In this document: piece by piece, positions 43,720 to 51,540 of the stretch
Layout: each line of letters starts with the position of its first letter
Numbering within the stretch: position 1 is the first letter of the stretch
DNA from: Chondrinema litorale
Lineage (GTDB): Bacteria > Bacteroidota > Bacteroidia > Cytophagales > Flammeovirgaceae
Assembly: GCF_026250525.1 (NCBI RefSeq)
Contig: NZ_CP111043.1
Coordinates: forward strand, 3,857,001 to 3,921,000
Reading direction: 5' to 3'
DNA length: 64,000 nt
Program-made: the position numbers and the translations under genes
The notes under the pieces: generated by a model
What the model saw: only the letters and a program-made list of their open reading frames with translations
What the model was told of the DNA's origin: nothing
The model's database searches: none

Positions 43720-44123
43720 TAAATTTTAGGATTGTTTAATAATAACCCATTGCAATTAGCAAAAAACAAATCTACTTTTCTTTTAATCTCAAAATACCTC
43801 AGTTTCTCTTCTTCAAATTTACTTTCTAATTGAAAATGCTTTTTATAAGACCTATTACAAGAGCTAATAGGAAAAGTTGAAGGATATTTAGAAAGTACCT
43901 CTTTAGAGTTATCTAGTTCTACAAGCAGTTTATCAAATCTCATATTGGTTCCTACCAGTAAATTAAAAAGAATATTTCCCGGTTTGGATAATAGTGTGTC
44001 GTCTTCAAGAATTTCGAATAAGCTGGTTAAAAAACCTTCAACTTCAAACTTTATAGCTGAAGCCTCAGCATACCAACACCTTTGCATTAAATAGAGATCA
44101 TTTGAATGAAAAATCTGACTCAT
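43692..44123 (-). CDS. Hypothetical protein
   Basis: 143 residues, not recognised. No signal peptide or membrane segment. It is rich in Leu, Phe and Glu and appears largely helical, with four Cys (positions about 16, 89, 124 and others not conserved in a known metal-binding spacing). A four-helix bundle is possible. Its last 28 nt overlap the end of yigZ on the other strand, which weakens the call slightly, but a normal ATG, even codon use and lack of an alternative gene in the interval support it. Confidence 0.5.
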   Translation of the reverse strand: MSQIFHSNDLYLMQRCWYAEASAIKFEVEGFLTSLFEILEDDTLLSKPGNILFNLLVGTNMRFDKLLVELDNSKEVLSKYPSTFPISSCNRSYKKHFQLESKFEEEKLRYFEIKRKVDLFFANCNGLLLNNPKIYQSTFNDRP

Positions 44124-44573
44124 AGAACCTTATAATTAGAAATAAAAAAATTTGAATTGTAATACATAAAAACCATGAAGCCTAAAAAGTAGGAATACAT
44201 TTAGTCCTGTTTGGAATTTAGTTTATTTTGTACTTTTTAAATATGGTAATTATCACTCAGGGTTATGATTTTTGTCAGCTTAAGAGTGAATTTAGAAATG
44301 TTAACTATCATCAATATACAAAAAACAATTGGAAAATGATAGTCTTTGGGTAGATATATATGAGAAGCACAATTAATTCATTAATATGTGCAATTATGAA
44401 ATTATAAAGCTGAAACCACTGTTATTCAGACAAAAATACCTTTCATATACTTTATAGCTGTACTTGTAATGTTTTCTTTCATTAATACATTTAGATTATG
44501 TATTTTAAAGGTAAATTGGCTCAATAAAAATTTAAGATACCATCTTAATTAGTTTTAGAAAATATATATTATT
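44124..44573. other. Divergent intergenic region before the NarL-type regulator
   Basis: 450 bp with no gene seen. An interrupted dyad lies at 44367-44391: GCACA and TGTGC as outer arms, TTAAT and ATTAA as inner arms. It could be an operator or RNA hairpin. No clear TAnnTTTG box is found. Confidence 0.4.
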
Positions 44574-45203
44574 ATGATCAGCAAGGTTACAAAAGTTGTA
44601 ATTATAGAAGATAATGAAGTGGTAAAGGATGGCTTTGCACTACTTATAAATAGTATGGAGGGTTACGACGTAAGCGGAAAATTTGCTGACTGTGAATCTG
44701 CCATAAAATCAATCCAACAATCACAGCCCGAAGTAATTCTTATGGATATCGATTTACCAGGAATGAATGGTATAGAAGGTACCCGTAAGATCAAAAAAAT
44801 GTATCCTGAAATAGATATAATTGTAATTACCGTGCATGAAGATAGTGAGCTAGTTTTTGAAGCTTTATGCTCTGGTGCTAGTGGATATATTACTAAAAAT
44901 TCAGACTATTCCAGACTACTCGATGCAATTAATGAAGTAAGAAGCGGTGGTGCTCCAATGAGTAGCAATATTGCCAGAATGGTGGTTGAATCTTTCCAGA
45001 AAAACACAAATTCGCCACTTACAGCCAGAGAAACTGAGGTTCTTGAGTTACTTTCTAAAGGTAAGAGCTATACAGTAATTGCTGATGAGCTATTTATACA
45101 TAAAGAAACTGTAAAGTCTCATATAAAAAATATTTACTTTAAACTTCAAGTAAATAGTAAGGCTGAAGCTATTGAAAAAGCCTTAAAAGATAAGCTCATT
45201 TAA
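44574..45203 (+). CDS. NarL/LuxR-family response regulator (orphan)
   Basis: 209 residues. A receiver domain (about 5-120) has acidic residues E11/D12, phosphoacceptor Asp in ILMDIDLPGMNG (about 59), and Lys in YITKNSD (about 109). A LuxR-type helix-turn-helix follows (about 145-205; LTARETEVLELLSKGKSYTVIADELFIHKETVKSHIKNIY in family form, with the Lys-Thr-Val-Lys recognition helix). It binds DNA as a dimer after phosphorylation. No histidine kinase lies next to it. It is the last gene before the susC operon, on the same strand and 726 bp upstream, and is the best local candidate to regulate it, though this is inference. Confidence 0.93.
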   Translation: MISKVTKVVIIEDNEVVKDGFALLINSMEGYDVSGKFADCESAIKSIQQSQPEVILMDIDLPGMNGIEGTRKIKKMYPEIDIIVITVHEDSELVFEALCSGASGYITKNSDYSRLLDAINEVRSGGAPMSSNIARMVVESFQKNTNSPLTARETEVLELLSKGKSYTVIADELFIHKETVKSHIKNIYFKLQVNSKAEAIEKALKDKLI

Positions 45204-45290
45204 TAAAACTATCTCCTTCTTAGCAGCATAGTGTATATAAGTTGTTTGCTTGTATACGCTTTGATTTAAAATCCCCCTTTCTAACCATTT

Positions 45291-45315
45291 AGAGATAATA
45301 TTTGGCCTTATCTCT
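45291..45315 (+). terminator. Possible terminator of the NarL-type regulator gene
   Basis: AGAGATAA (45291-45298) and TTATCTCT (45308-45315) form a perfect 8-bp stem with a 9-nt loop, 88 nt after the stop codon. There is no good T-run, so it may instead be regulatory. Confidence 0.35.
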
Positions 45316-45522
45316 TTATGCATGCCAATACATTTATTAACAAGACATCTAATATATAATTAAGATATTCTCAATAAACTTACCTTATATAGGTAATGTA
45401 TTGAAAATCTATTTACGTAGACAATAATTTCATATCAATTTAATGCTACCTAACCCAAACAGGGGGATGGTGTTTCATTCAGAATCATTTTGAGTTAGCT
45501 AAGATTGGGTGTATTTGAGTTG

Positions 45523-45565
45523 TTATTTTGAAAACATCGTGTAAAACGATTAATTCTCAAAATAA
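45523..45565 (+). promoter_or_regulatory. Interrupted long hairpin in the susC leader
   Basis: Outer arms TTATTTTGA (45523-45531) and TCAAAATAA (45557-45565) are perfect; inside are ATCGT (45536-45540) and ACGAT (45546-45550) around a GTAAA loop. Fourteen paired positions in a region with no gene suggest an RNA structure or a paired binding site. Confidence 0.4.
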
Positions 45566-45929
45566 TATATTTATTTATTTGGGGGATAAAGCAAAATAAA
45601 TCTATAAAAACATATTAACTCAATATTTACTTTTTTATCTAATTTCAAAAATTTCGTATTTGAAAATGTACAACAAAATGGTTAGTCAATTATAAGTATA
45701 TTAATTCTTAGTTAAATACAAGAAAATTTAAAAAATTACCGCTCACCAATTTATTTCTCCTTTTACAAACTAAGTATTTATACCTACAATTTCACCCTCT
45801 ATGGGTGATAGCATTGTTTTAACATATTTTAAATATTTGGGTGATTTTTTATTGGTATACCTACTAACAGGGGACATTTGGCCCTGGTATTATCATTTTT
45901 GATAAATTTTCATCTTTAAAAATTAAATT

Positions 45930-48900
45930 ATGGTTAAAAAATTACAAGGTACATTAGTGGTTCTTTTACTGCTTGTGAGCCCATTTTTGGCTGCACAAGA
46001 GAGAACGCTTACAGGTAAAGTTACCTCAGTAGATGATGGTAGCTCTTTACCGGGAGTGAATGTAGTAGTAAAAGGAACTAACAATGGAACAATTACCGAT
46101 ATAGACGGTAATTACAAAATCAATGTGGCTGAAGGTCAAGAAGTGCTAATATTTAGCTACATTGGTTTTCAGCGTCTTGAGGTAGAAATTGGAAACCGCC
46201 AAGTAGTAGATGCAAGTCTAGAGTCTGATGTTACAGAGCTATCAGAAGTTGTTGTAACGGCGCTAGGTATCGAAAAAGAATCCCGCACAATTGGTTACGG
46301 TATTTCTACTATTAAATCAGATGAAGTTACCAAAGCAAGAGAGACCAATATTGTAAATGCCTTACAAGGTAAAGTAACTGGTGTTACAATTAACAATACC
46401 TCTGGTAACTTAGGAGCTTCTTCTAAAATCATAATTAGAGGTGTAACTTCACTAAGTGGAAGAAATGATCCTCTTTGGATTGTAGATGGTATTCCTATCA
46501 ACAACTCTCAAACTCCAACGGGTTCTAGAATTACAGGTAACAGAGATTTTGCAAATGGTGCTTCTGTTATCAACCCAGATGATGTTGAGTCTATCAACGT
46601 ATTGAAAGGTGCTGCTGCAACAGCTTTGTATGGTTCAAGAGCTGCAGCGGGTGCTATTGTAGTAACTACTAAAAAAGGTAAAGCCGGAAAAGGAGGGAAA
46701 CCTCAAGTTTCTATCAACTCTTCTGTAAGATTTGATGATCTTTTTGTAAAACCTGATTATCAAACAGAATATGCTATTGGTAGTTTGTTTACTTATGACT
46801 CTTCTGCAGTAGGTAACTCATGGGGACCAAGAATTGTAGGGCAAGAAGTAACTAAAGCTATTACTGGAGAAAGAGTGCCTTTGGAAGCTTATGGAAAAGA
46901 TAACTTAGATGAATTCTTTAGAACAGGCCGTACTTTACTGAACAACTTTTCAGTATCTGATGCGGATGAAAAAATGGATTATCGTTTAAGTTTAACTTCT
47001 TTAAATCAGAAAGGTATATTGCCAGGTGCTGAGCTAGATAGATTAACTATAGGTTTAAATGCTGGTGTAAAACATACCGAAAAAATTAAAACTAGGTTTG
47101 GTATTCAGTATATTAAAACTACATCTGGTGGTACTGGTGTAACAGGAGCCAATGACCCTAACGTAATCGGCTTATCATCATTTAGTCCGACTGTAGACTT
47201 TAGAGATTATTTACCATGGATAGATGAAAGCGGTAATCAGATTAATACACTGACCGCTACCTCTAACAACCCCTATTGGATCCAAAACGAAAACAAAAAT
47301 GATAGGCAAGATGATCGATTCATCGGTAACTTCGAATTAACCTTAACTCCAATTAAAAATCTGAACATAATTGGTAGGGTAGGTTACGATTATGATGTAG
47401 ATGATAGATTAATTACCAATAGAAAAGGTACTGCTCAAAGACTAGAAGGTAATTTTATAGTAGATAAATTGCAGAGAGCTCAGTTAAATACTGATGTTTT
47501 AGCTAACTATGTTATTGGTATTGGTTCCGACTGGTCGATTAATATTTTAGGTGGTTTTCAGTACAATAAGCGTGATTTCGAAAGAGAAACTCTTACTGCA
47601 AACAACTTACTTATTCCAGAGTTGTTTTCACCAGGTAATGCTGAGCAGACAGTTCCTACCAGAGATTTTTCTGAACAAATACTCTTAGGATTATACTCTC
47701 AAGCAGAGTTGTCTTATAAAGACTGGGCTACTTTAACATTAACCGCCAGAAATGACTGGTCTTCTACACTTCCATTAGCTAATAACTCTTATTTCTATCC
47801 TTCAGCAAGTTTGGCAGTAGTATTTACAGATGCATTAAATATGCAAAGTAACTTCTTGTCTTATGGTAAATTAAGAGCTAGTGTTGCACAAGTAGGTAAC
47901 GATACAGGACCATATCAACTTAACTTTACTTTTGATCCGGTTTCTACAGCAACAGGTCAGTATAGTTTGAATAATAACTTCCCATTTGACGGCAGGTTAG
48001 CATTTGATAAAACGAATACAATACCTCCAACTAACCTATTGCCTGAGGAGCAAACAAGTTATGAGTTTGGAACAGAGTTACAATTCTTCAAGAGTCGTTT
48101 AACTTTAGATGTTTCTTATTTCAAAACTCAAAACAGAAACCAGATTCTTGCACTGCCTATTCCTGAGTCTACTGGTTTTGGATTTAGAAGAACAAATGTT
48201 GGTCGTGTTGATACAGAAGGTATAGAAATTACTTTAGATGCAACACCAATAAAAATTGGAGACTTTCAGTGGAATACTATTGTAAACTTCTCACATTCAG
48301 AATCTACAGTTAAAGAACTTGCACAAGGTGTAGAAAGAACTTTAATTGCCAGTGCTTTTAACAGTGTACAAGTTGTAGCTGTTAAAGGTAAAGAATTCCA
48401 ATTATACGGTATTCCTTTCTTAAGAGACTCTACAAGCGGTAGACCTATTATTGACCCAACTACTGGTACTCGTCAAAATGACCAAGCAAAAACTTTTGGT
48501 TCAGTATTACCAGACTTTACAATGGGTTTCATAAATAGTTTCACTTACAAAGGTGTTACTGTTTCTGCTACCATCGACTGGAGACAAGGTGGTTTAGTTA
48601 AGTCATCAACTGTAGAATCTTTACAAGTTGGTGGAGAAACTGTAGAAACTTTATTAAACAGAGAAGGTACATTTATAGATCGTTCAGGTGTAATTGTTAA
48701 TGATGATGGTTCAGTTCGTGAAAACGATGTACCAGTAAGATCAGCAGAAGACTTCTGGTTAAGTTTAGATGATAACAGTGTAGCAGAGCCTTTCATATTT
48801 GATGGAACATTTGTGAAACTTAGAGAACTTAGTGTTTCTTATAGACTCCCTTCTACATTACTAGAAAATACATTTATTAAGTCTATACAAGTTGGTATTG

Positions 48901-49052
48901 AAGGTAGAAATTTAGCACTTCTTTATTCAAAAATCCCTCATATCGATCCTGAAGCTAACTTATTCGGTTCTGGTTCAGACGGTTTTGGTGTTGAACGTTC
49001 TACAGTTCCTACAACTAGAAGTGTTGGTTTTAACGTGAGATTAAACTTCTAA
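45930..49052 (+). CDS. SusC/RagA-type TonB-dependent outer-membrane transporter
   Basis: 1040 residues. Signal peptide about 1-22 (ending FLAAQ), then a carboxypeptidase-regulatory-like domain (about 24-100: LTGKVTSVDDGSSLPGVNVVVKG in family form), the SusC-signature stretch VVVTALGIEKESRTIGYG, a plug domain (about 115-240; RGVTSLSGRNDPLWIVDGIP, GAAATALYGSRAAAG) and a 22-strand barrel ending VGFNVRLNF. No FecR-interacting STN domain is visible before the first domain, so it is probably not an anti-sigma-controlled transporter. SusC proteins import oligosaccharides or other nutrients with a SusD lid. It is first of three genes; susD starts 27 nt later. The substrate is unknown; nearby pectin and glycan enzymes hint at a polysaccharide. 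Confidence 0.97.
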   Translation: MVKKLQGTLVVLLLLVSPFLAAQERTLTGKVTSVDDGSSLPGVNVVVKGTNNGTITDIDGNYKINVAEGQEVLIFSYIGFQRLEVEIGNRQVVDASLESDVTELSEVVVTALGIEKESRTIGYGISTIKSDEVTKARETNIVNALQGKVTGVTINNTSGNLGASSKIIIRGVTSLSGRNDPLWIVDGIPINNSQTPTGSRITGNRDFANGASVINPDDVESINVLKGAAATALYGSRAAAGAIVVTTKKGKAGKGGKPQVSINSSVRFDDLFVKPDYQTEYAIGSLFTYDSSAVGNSWGPRIVGQEVTKAITGERVPLEAYGKDNLDEFFRTGRTLLNNFSVSDADEKMDYRLSLTSLNQKGILPGAELDRLTIGLNAGVKHTEKIKTRFGIQYIKTTSGGTGVTGANDPNVIGLSSFSPTVDFRDYLPWIDESGNQINTLTATSNNPYWIQNENKNDRQDDRFIGNFELTLTPIKNLNIIGRVGYDYDVDDRLITNRKGTAQRLEGNFIVDKLQRAQLNTDVLANYVIGIGSDWSINILGGFQYNKRDFERETLTANNLLIPELFSPGNAEQTVPTRDFSEQILLGLYSQAELSYKDWATLTLTARNDWSSTLPLANNSYFYPSASLAVVFTDALNMQSNFLSYGKLRASVAQVGNDTGPYQLNFTFDPVSTATGQYSLNNNFPFDGRLAFDKTNTIPPTNLLPEEQTSYEFGTELQFFKSRLTLDVSYFKTQNRNQILALPIPESTGFGFRRTNVGRVDTEGIEITLDATPIKIGDFQWNTIVNFSHSESTVKELAQGVERTLIASAFNSVQVVAVKGKEFQLYGIPFLRDSTSGRPIIDPTTGTRQNDQAKTFGSVLPDFTMGFINSFTYKGVTVSATIDWRQGGLVKSSTVESLQVGGETVETLLNREGTFIDRSGVIVNDDGSVRENDVPVRSAEDFWLSLDDNSVAEPFIFDGTFVKLRELSVSYRLPSTLLENTFIKSIQVGIEGRNLALLYSKIPHIDPEANLFGSGSDGFGVERSTVPTTRSVGFNVRLNF

Positions 49053-49078
49053 TAATCACTTTAAATATTTAGATAATA

Positions 49079-50518
49079 ATGAAGAATATTAAAATATATA
49101 TTTTAAGTTTTCTGATACTATTTGTTTCCTTCGCTTGCGATGAGACCTTAGATATCAACGAAGACCCATTGGCTGCTACCTCAGCAGACCCGAATGCTGT
49201 ACTACCTTTTGTTATTGTTCAATATTCAGCTCGTAAAACAACTGAGTTAGGGACTAGAACAATGGATGTACCTCAGCATTTATCTTCTTGTTTTAACTCT
49301 CCTGCTTCTGGTCCAACAACAAGTTTCCTTACAGGTAATACTTGGGGAATGTACTATACTCAAGTTTTAGGTAACTTAGAGTTAGTAGAAGCTGATGCAA
49401 GAGAAGCTGGAGAAACTAGTAATAATGTTACTGCAATTGCTGTAATCTTAAAAGCTTTAGCATATTATGAGCTAGCTTGTATTTGGGAAGATATTCCATT
49501 TTCTCAAGCGATTAATGGTTCCGAATTTCAAACACCTGAATTTGATACTCAAGAGAATGTGTTTAATGGAGTAGTTGCCATGTTAGATGATGCAATGTCT
49601 CTCATTGATGCAATTCCTGCTGAAGGTGTATTTTCAGTATCTACCGGTGATATGATCTACGAAGGTGATATGAGCCTTTGGAGAAAGTTTGCTAACTCTT
49701 TAAAAATTAGAGTGTTGATGTTGATTAGAAACCAAGATACTTCTGTTGATAGTCAATTAGTTGCAGCTTTAAGTCAGCCATATATTTCTTCTAATGCAGA
49801 AGTTGCAATGCTTGAATACAATGGCCAATCAGGTCAGGAAAATGCTTGGTTCCAGTTAGTAACGGCTTTCTTTGGTCCAGATAACGAGTCTACTGGTACA
49901 CACGTTCCAGGTGAGATTTTTTACAACATATTGAAAGATAATGCTGATCCAAGATACGATTTGTTTATCTACGATCCTGATGATGTTGGACCTGCACCTC
50001 AAGGTGAAGGAGCTGGTTCATTTGGAGCCTATGCAGCACTTACAAATAATGTAATTAGAGGTGATTTACCAGATATCTGGTTTTTACCAGCAGAAATTAC
50101 TTTCTACAGAGCAGAGCTTGCTTTAAAGGGTGTTACTAGTGATGATGCTCAAGAAATGTATGAGATGGGAGTTAGCCAAATTTTAGAATTCTGGGGTGGA
50201 GTTGTTCCTGGAGCTGTAATGACGCTTTCTGCAACTGAAATCACAGATTACATTGCAACTTTACCAGATCTAAGCTCATTAAGTAATGATGATGCTTTAA
50301 CTGCTATTTATGAGCAACAATATCTTGAAACATTCTTAAGACCAATTGTAGCATGGAACCATATTAGAAGAACAAAAACTCCACTTGTTCCACCACCTCC
50401 GGGAGCTGCTATTAGTACACACCTTAAAAGGTTTACTTATCCGCCAGATGAGATTGGGGCAAACCCTAATACACCTATAGACAAGGATACAGATATAGCA
50501 GTATGGTTCGAAAACTAA
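49079..50518 (+). CDS. SusD/RagB-type surface lipoprotein (SusD-like_2)
   Basis: 479 residues. The signal peptide ends in a lipobox (LFVSFAC, Cys about 20). The mature protein starts DETLDINEDPLAATSADPNAVLPF in family form, with tetratricopeptide-like helices that carry SusD-type features: ILKALAYYELACIWEDIPFSQA near residue 120, and the C-terminal YEQQYLETFLRPIVAWNHIRRTKTP. The N-E-D-P start puts it in the SusD/RagB-like group often called SusD-like_2. It forms the lid of the SusC transporter, binding the nutrient on the cell surface. It is translated from the same transcript as SusC (27-nt gap). Confidence 0.95.
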   Translation: MKNIKIYILSFLILFVSFACDETLDINEDPLAATSADPNAVLPFVIVQYSARKTTELGTRTMDVPQHLSSCFNSPASGPTTSFLTGNTWGMYYTQVLGNLELVEADAREAGETSNNVTAIAVILKALAYYELACIWEDIPFSQAINGSEFQTPEFDTQENVFNGVVAMLDDAMSLIDAIPAEGVFSVSTGDMIYEGDMSLWRKFANSLKIRVLMLIRNQDTSVDSQLVAALSQPYISSNAEVAMLEYNGQSGQENAWFQLVTAFFGPDNESTGTHVPGEIFYNILKDNADPRYDLFIYDPDDVGPAPQGEGAGSFGAYAALTNNVIRGDLPDIWFLPAEITFYRAELALKGVTSDDAQEMYEMGVSQILEFWGGVVPGAVMTLSATEITDYIATLPDLSSLSNDDALTAIYEQQYLETFLRPIVAWNHIRRTKTPLVPPPPGAAISTHLKRFTYPPDEIGANPNTPIDKDTDIAVWFEN

Positions 50519-50531
50519 TGAAAATTTAATT

Positions 50532-51053
50532 ATGAAAAATATATATAATCTCTTTTTAACAGCTTTATTGGTGGCAGGTTTGATAGGTTGCGAAGACTAC
50601 GATCTTGCAGATCAAGATATCGAACTAGAAGAACTACCAGGTTATGTTGCTTTTGATGCTCCAGGTGAGGAAGCTTATTTAGATGATGAAGAAGTAACTG
50701 AAGAAGATGGTAGTGTTGCTTTGAGAATTGAAGTACCTACTGGAAGCTTATCTGATGTAAATGTGACATATACATTTAGTGGAACAGCAGTATTCGGTAC
50801 AGATTTTACTGTTGAGGGCGCAAGTGCTTCTGGTGGTTCAACTACTATCGTAATTGACAAAGCCGAATTTAACGATACTGATGGAGTTGACATTGATATT
50901 ACACTTCTTACAGATGGAGTTGCTGATGGTGATAAAACATTATCAATTACTCTTGAAAGTGCTCAGAATACCGATGGATTAAGTTTTGCAGTAGGAAGAG
51001 GTGGAACTGAGTTACTTAAAACAGCAAATGTAATTATAACTGATATTGACTGA
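50532..51053 (+). CDS. Calx-beta-domain surface lipoprotein
   Basis: 173 residues. A signal peptide ends in a lipobox (LLVAGLIGC, Cys about 20). The mature part contains one Calx-beta-type immunoglobulin-like domain (about 45-170; VTEEDGSVALRIEVPTG, GTAVFGTDFTVEG, TTIVIDKAEFNDTDGVDIDI), acidic and likely calcium-binding. It starts 14 nt after the SusD gene and is followed by a strong terminator, so it is the third protein of the operon, the place usually taken by SusE/SusF-like glycan-binding lipoproteins. A binding or structural role on the surface is inferred. Confidence 0.8.
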   Translation: MKNIYNLFLTALLVAGLIGCEDYDLADQDIELEELPGYVAFDAPGEEAYLDDEEVTEEDGSVALRIEVPTGSLSDVNVTYTFSGTAVFGTDFTVEGASASGGSTTIVIDKAEFNDTDGVDIDITLLTDGVADGDKTLSITLESAQNTDGLSFAVGRGGTELLKTANVIITDID

Positions 51054-51077
51054 TTTTATCAGTTTTCCTTAAATACG

Positions 51078-51105
51078 AAAAGCAGGGTAATTTACCCTGC
51101 TTTTT
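51078..51105 (+). terminator. Terminator of the susC operon
   Basis: AAAAGCAGGGTA (51078-51089) pairs perfectly with TACCCTGCTTTT (51093-51104) around a short loop, followed by T; 25 nt after the stop of the Calx-beta gene. Confidence 0.92.
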
Positions 51106-51169
51106 ATGTTTGATAGCAACTAATAATAAGACCTAAGTTTATTTTTTAAGCCAATAGTTAGAGTTAAAT

Positions 51170-51313
51170 TTATCTTCTTTTCAGTTGATTTATCTTTTTA
51201 TACGAATACGTGTCTTTTAGAACCATTTTCATAGCTTCCACTTCATGTTCAAGCTCTTTCAAATTATTTTGTAGTTTCAGAATGTTACTTTTAGTATTTA
51301 CCTTGTTGTTCAT
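51170..51313 (-). CDS. Small coiled-coil protein, 47 residues
   Basis: A short frame with ATG at 51311-51313 and stop at 51170-51172. The product begins MNNKVNTKSNILKLQNNL and continues with Leu/Glu/Met heptad-like spacing (LKELEHEVEAMKMVL) into a basic tail (INQLKRR), so it is predicted to be mostly a short amphipathic helix. Codon use is like that of neighbours. No family is recognised. It sits alone in a 487-bp gap between the susC operon and the FtsX-type permease. It may be a real small protein or chance; conservation would decide. Confidence 0.45.
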   Translation of the reverse strand: MNNKVNTKSNILKLQNNLKELEHEVEAMKMVLKDTYSYKKINQLKRR

Positions 51314-51540
51314 TGCTTTAACCTTCTAATTTGTTTTGATAGCTTACATTATTATATAATCAGAAAAGAAAAAAGTAATCCTTCAATCTCAATTTTTTTT
51401 TAATTTTTTACAATCATCAATTGTAAACCCTCATATAAAGCTTAATCATTCATGCTTACCGTTGGTGTAATTGCCATTCGTATTTAGAACTATAAGGATT
51501 AATTTCAGTAGAAATCCTCTTACGTCTAAATCATACATTC

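Larger units (their letters stand above)
45204..45929. other. Long leader region of the susC operon
   Basis: 726 bp with no credible gene. It holds AGAGATAA/TTATCTCT (45291-45298, 45308-45315), a large interrupted hairpin (45523-45565) and CAGGG/CCCTG (45868-45872, 45882-45886) 44 nt before the susC ATG. No clean TTTG-N20-TAnnTTTG promoter is visible, suggesting a different sigma factor or activator-dependent control. Confidence 0.45.
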
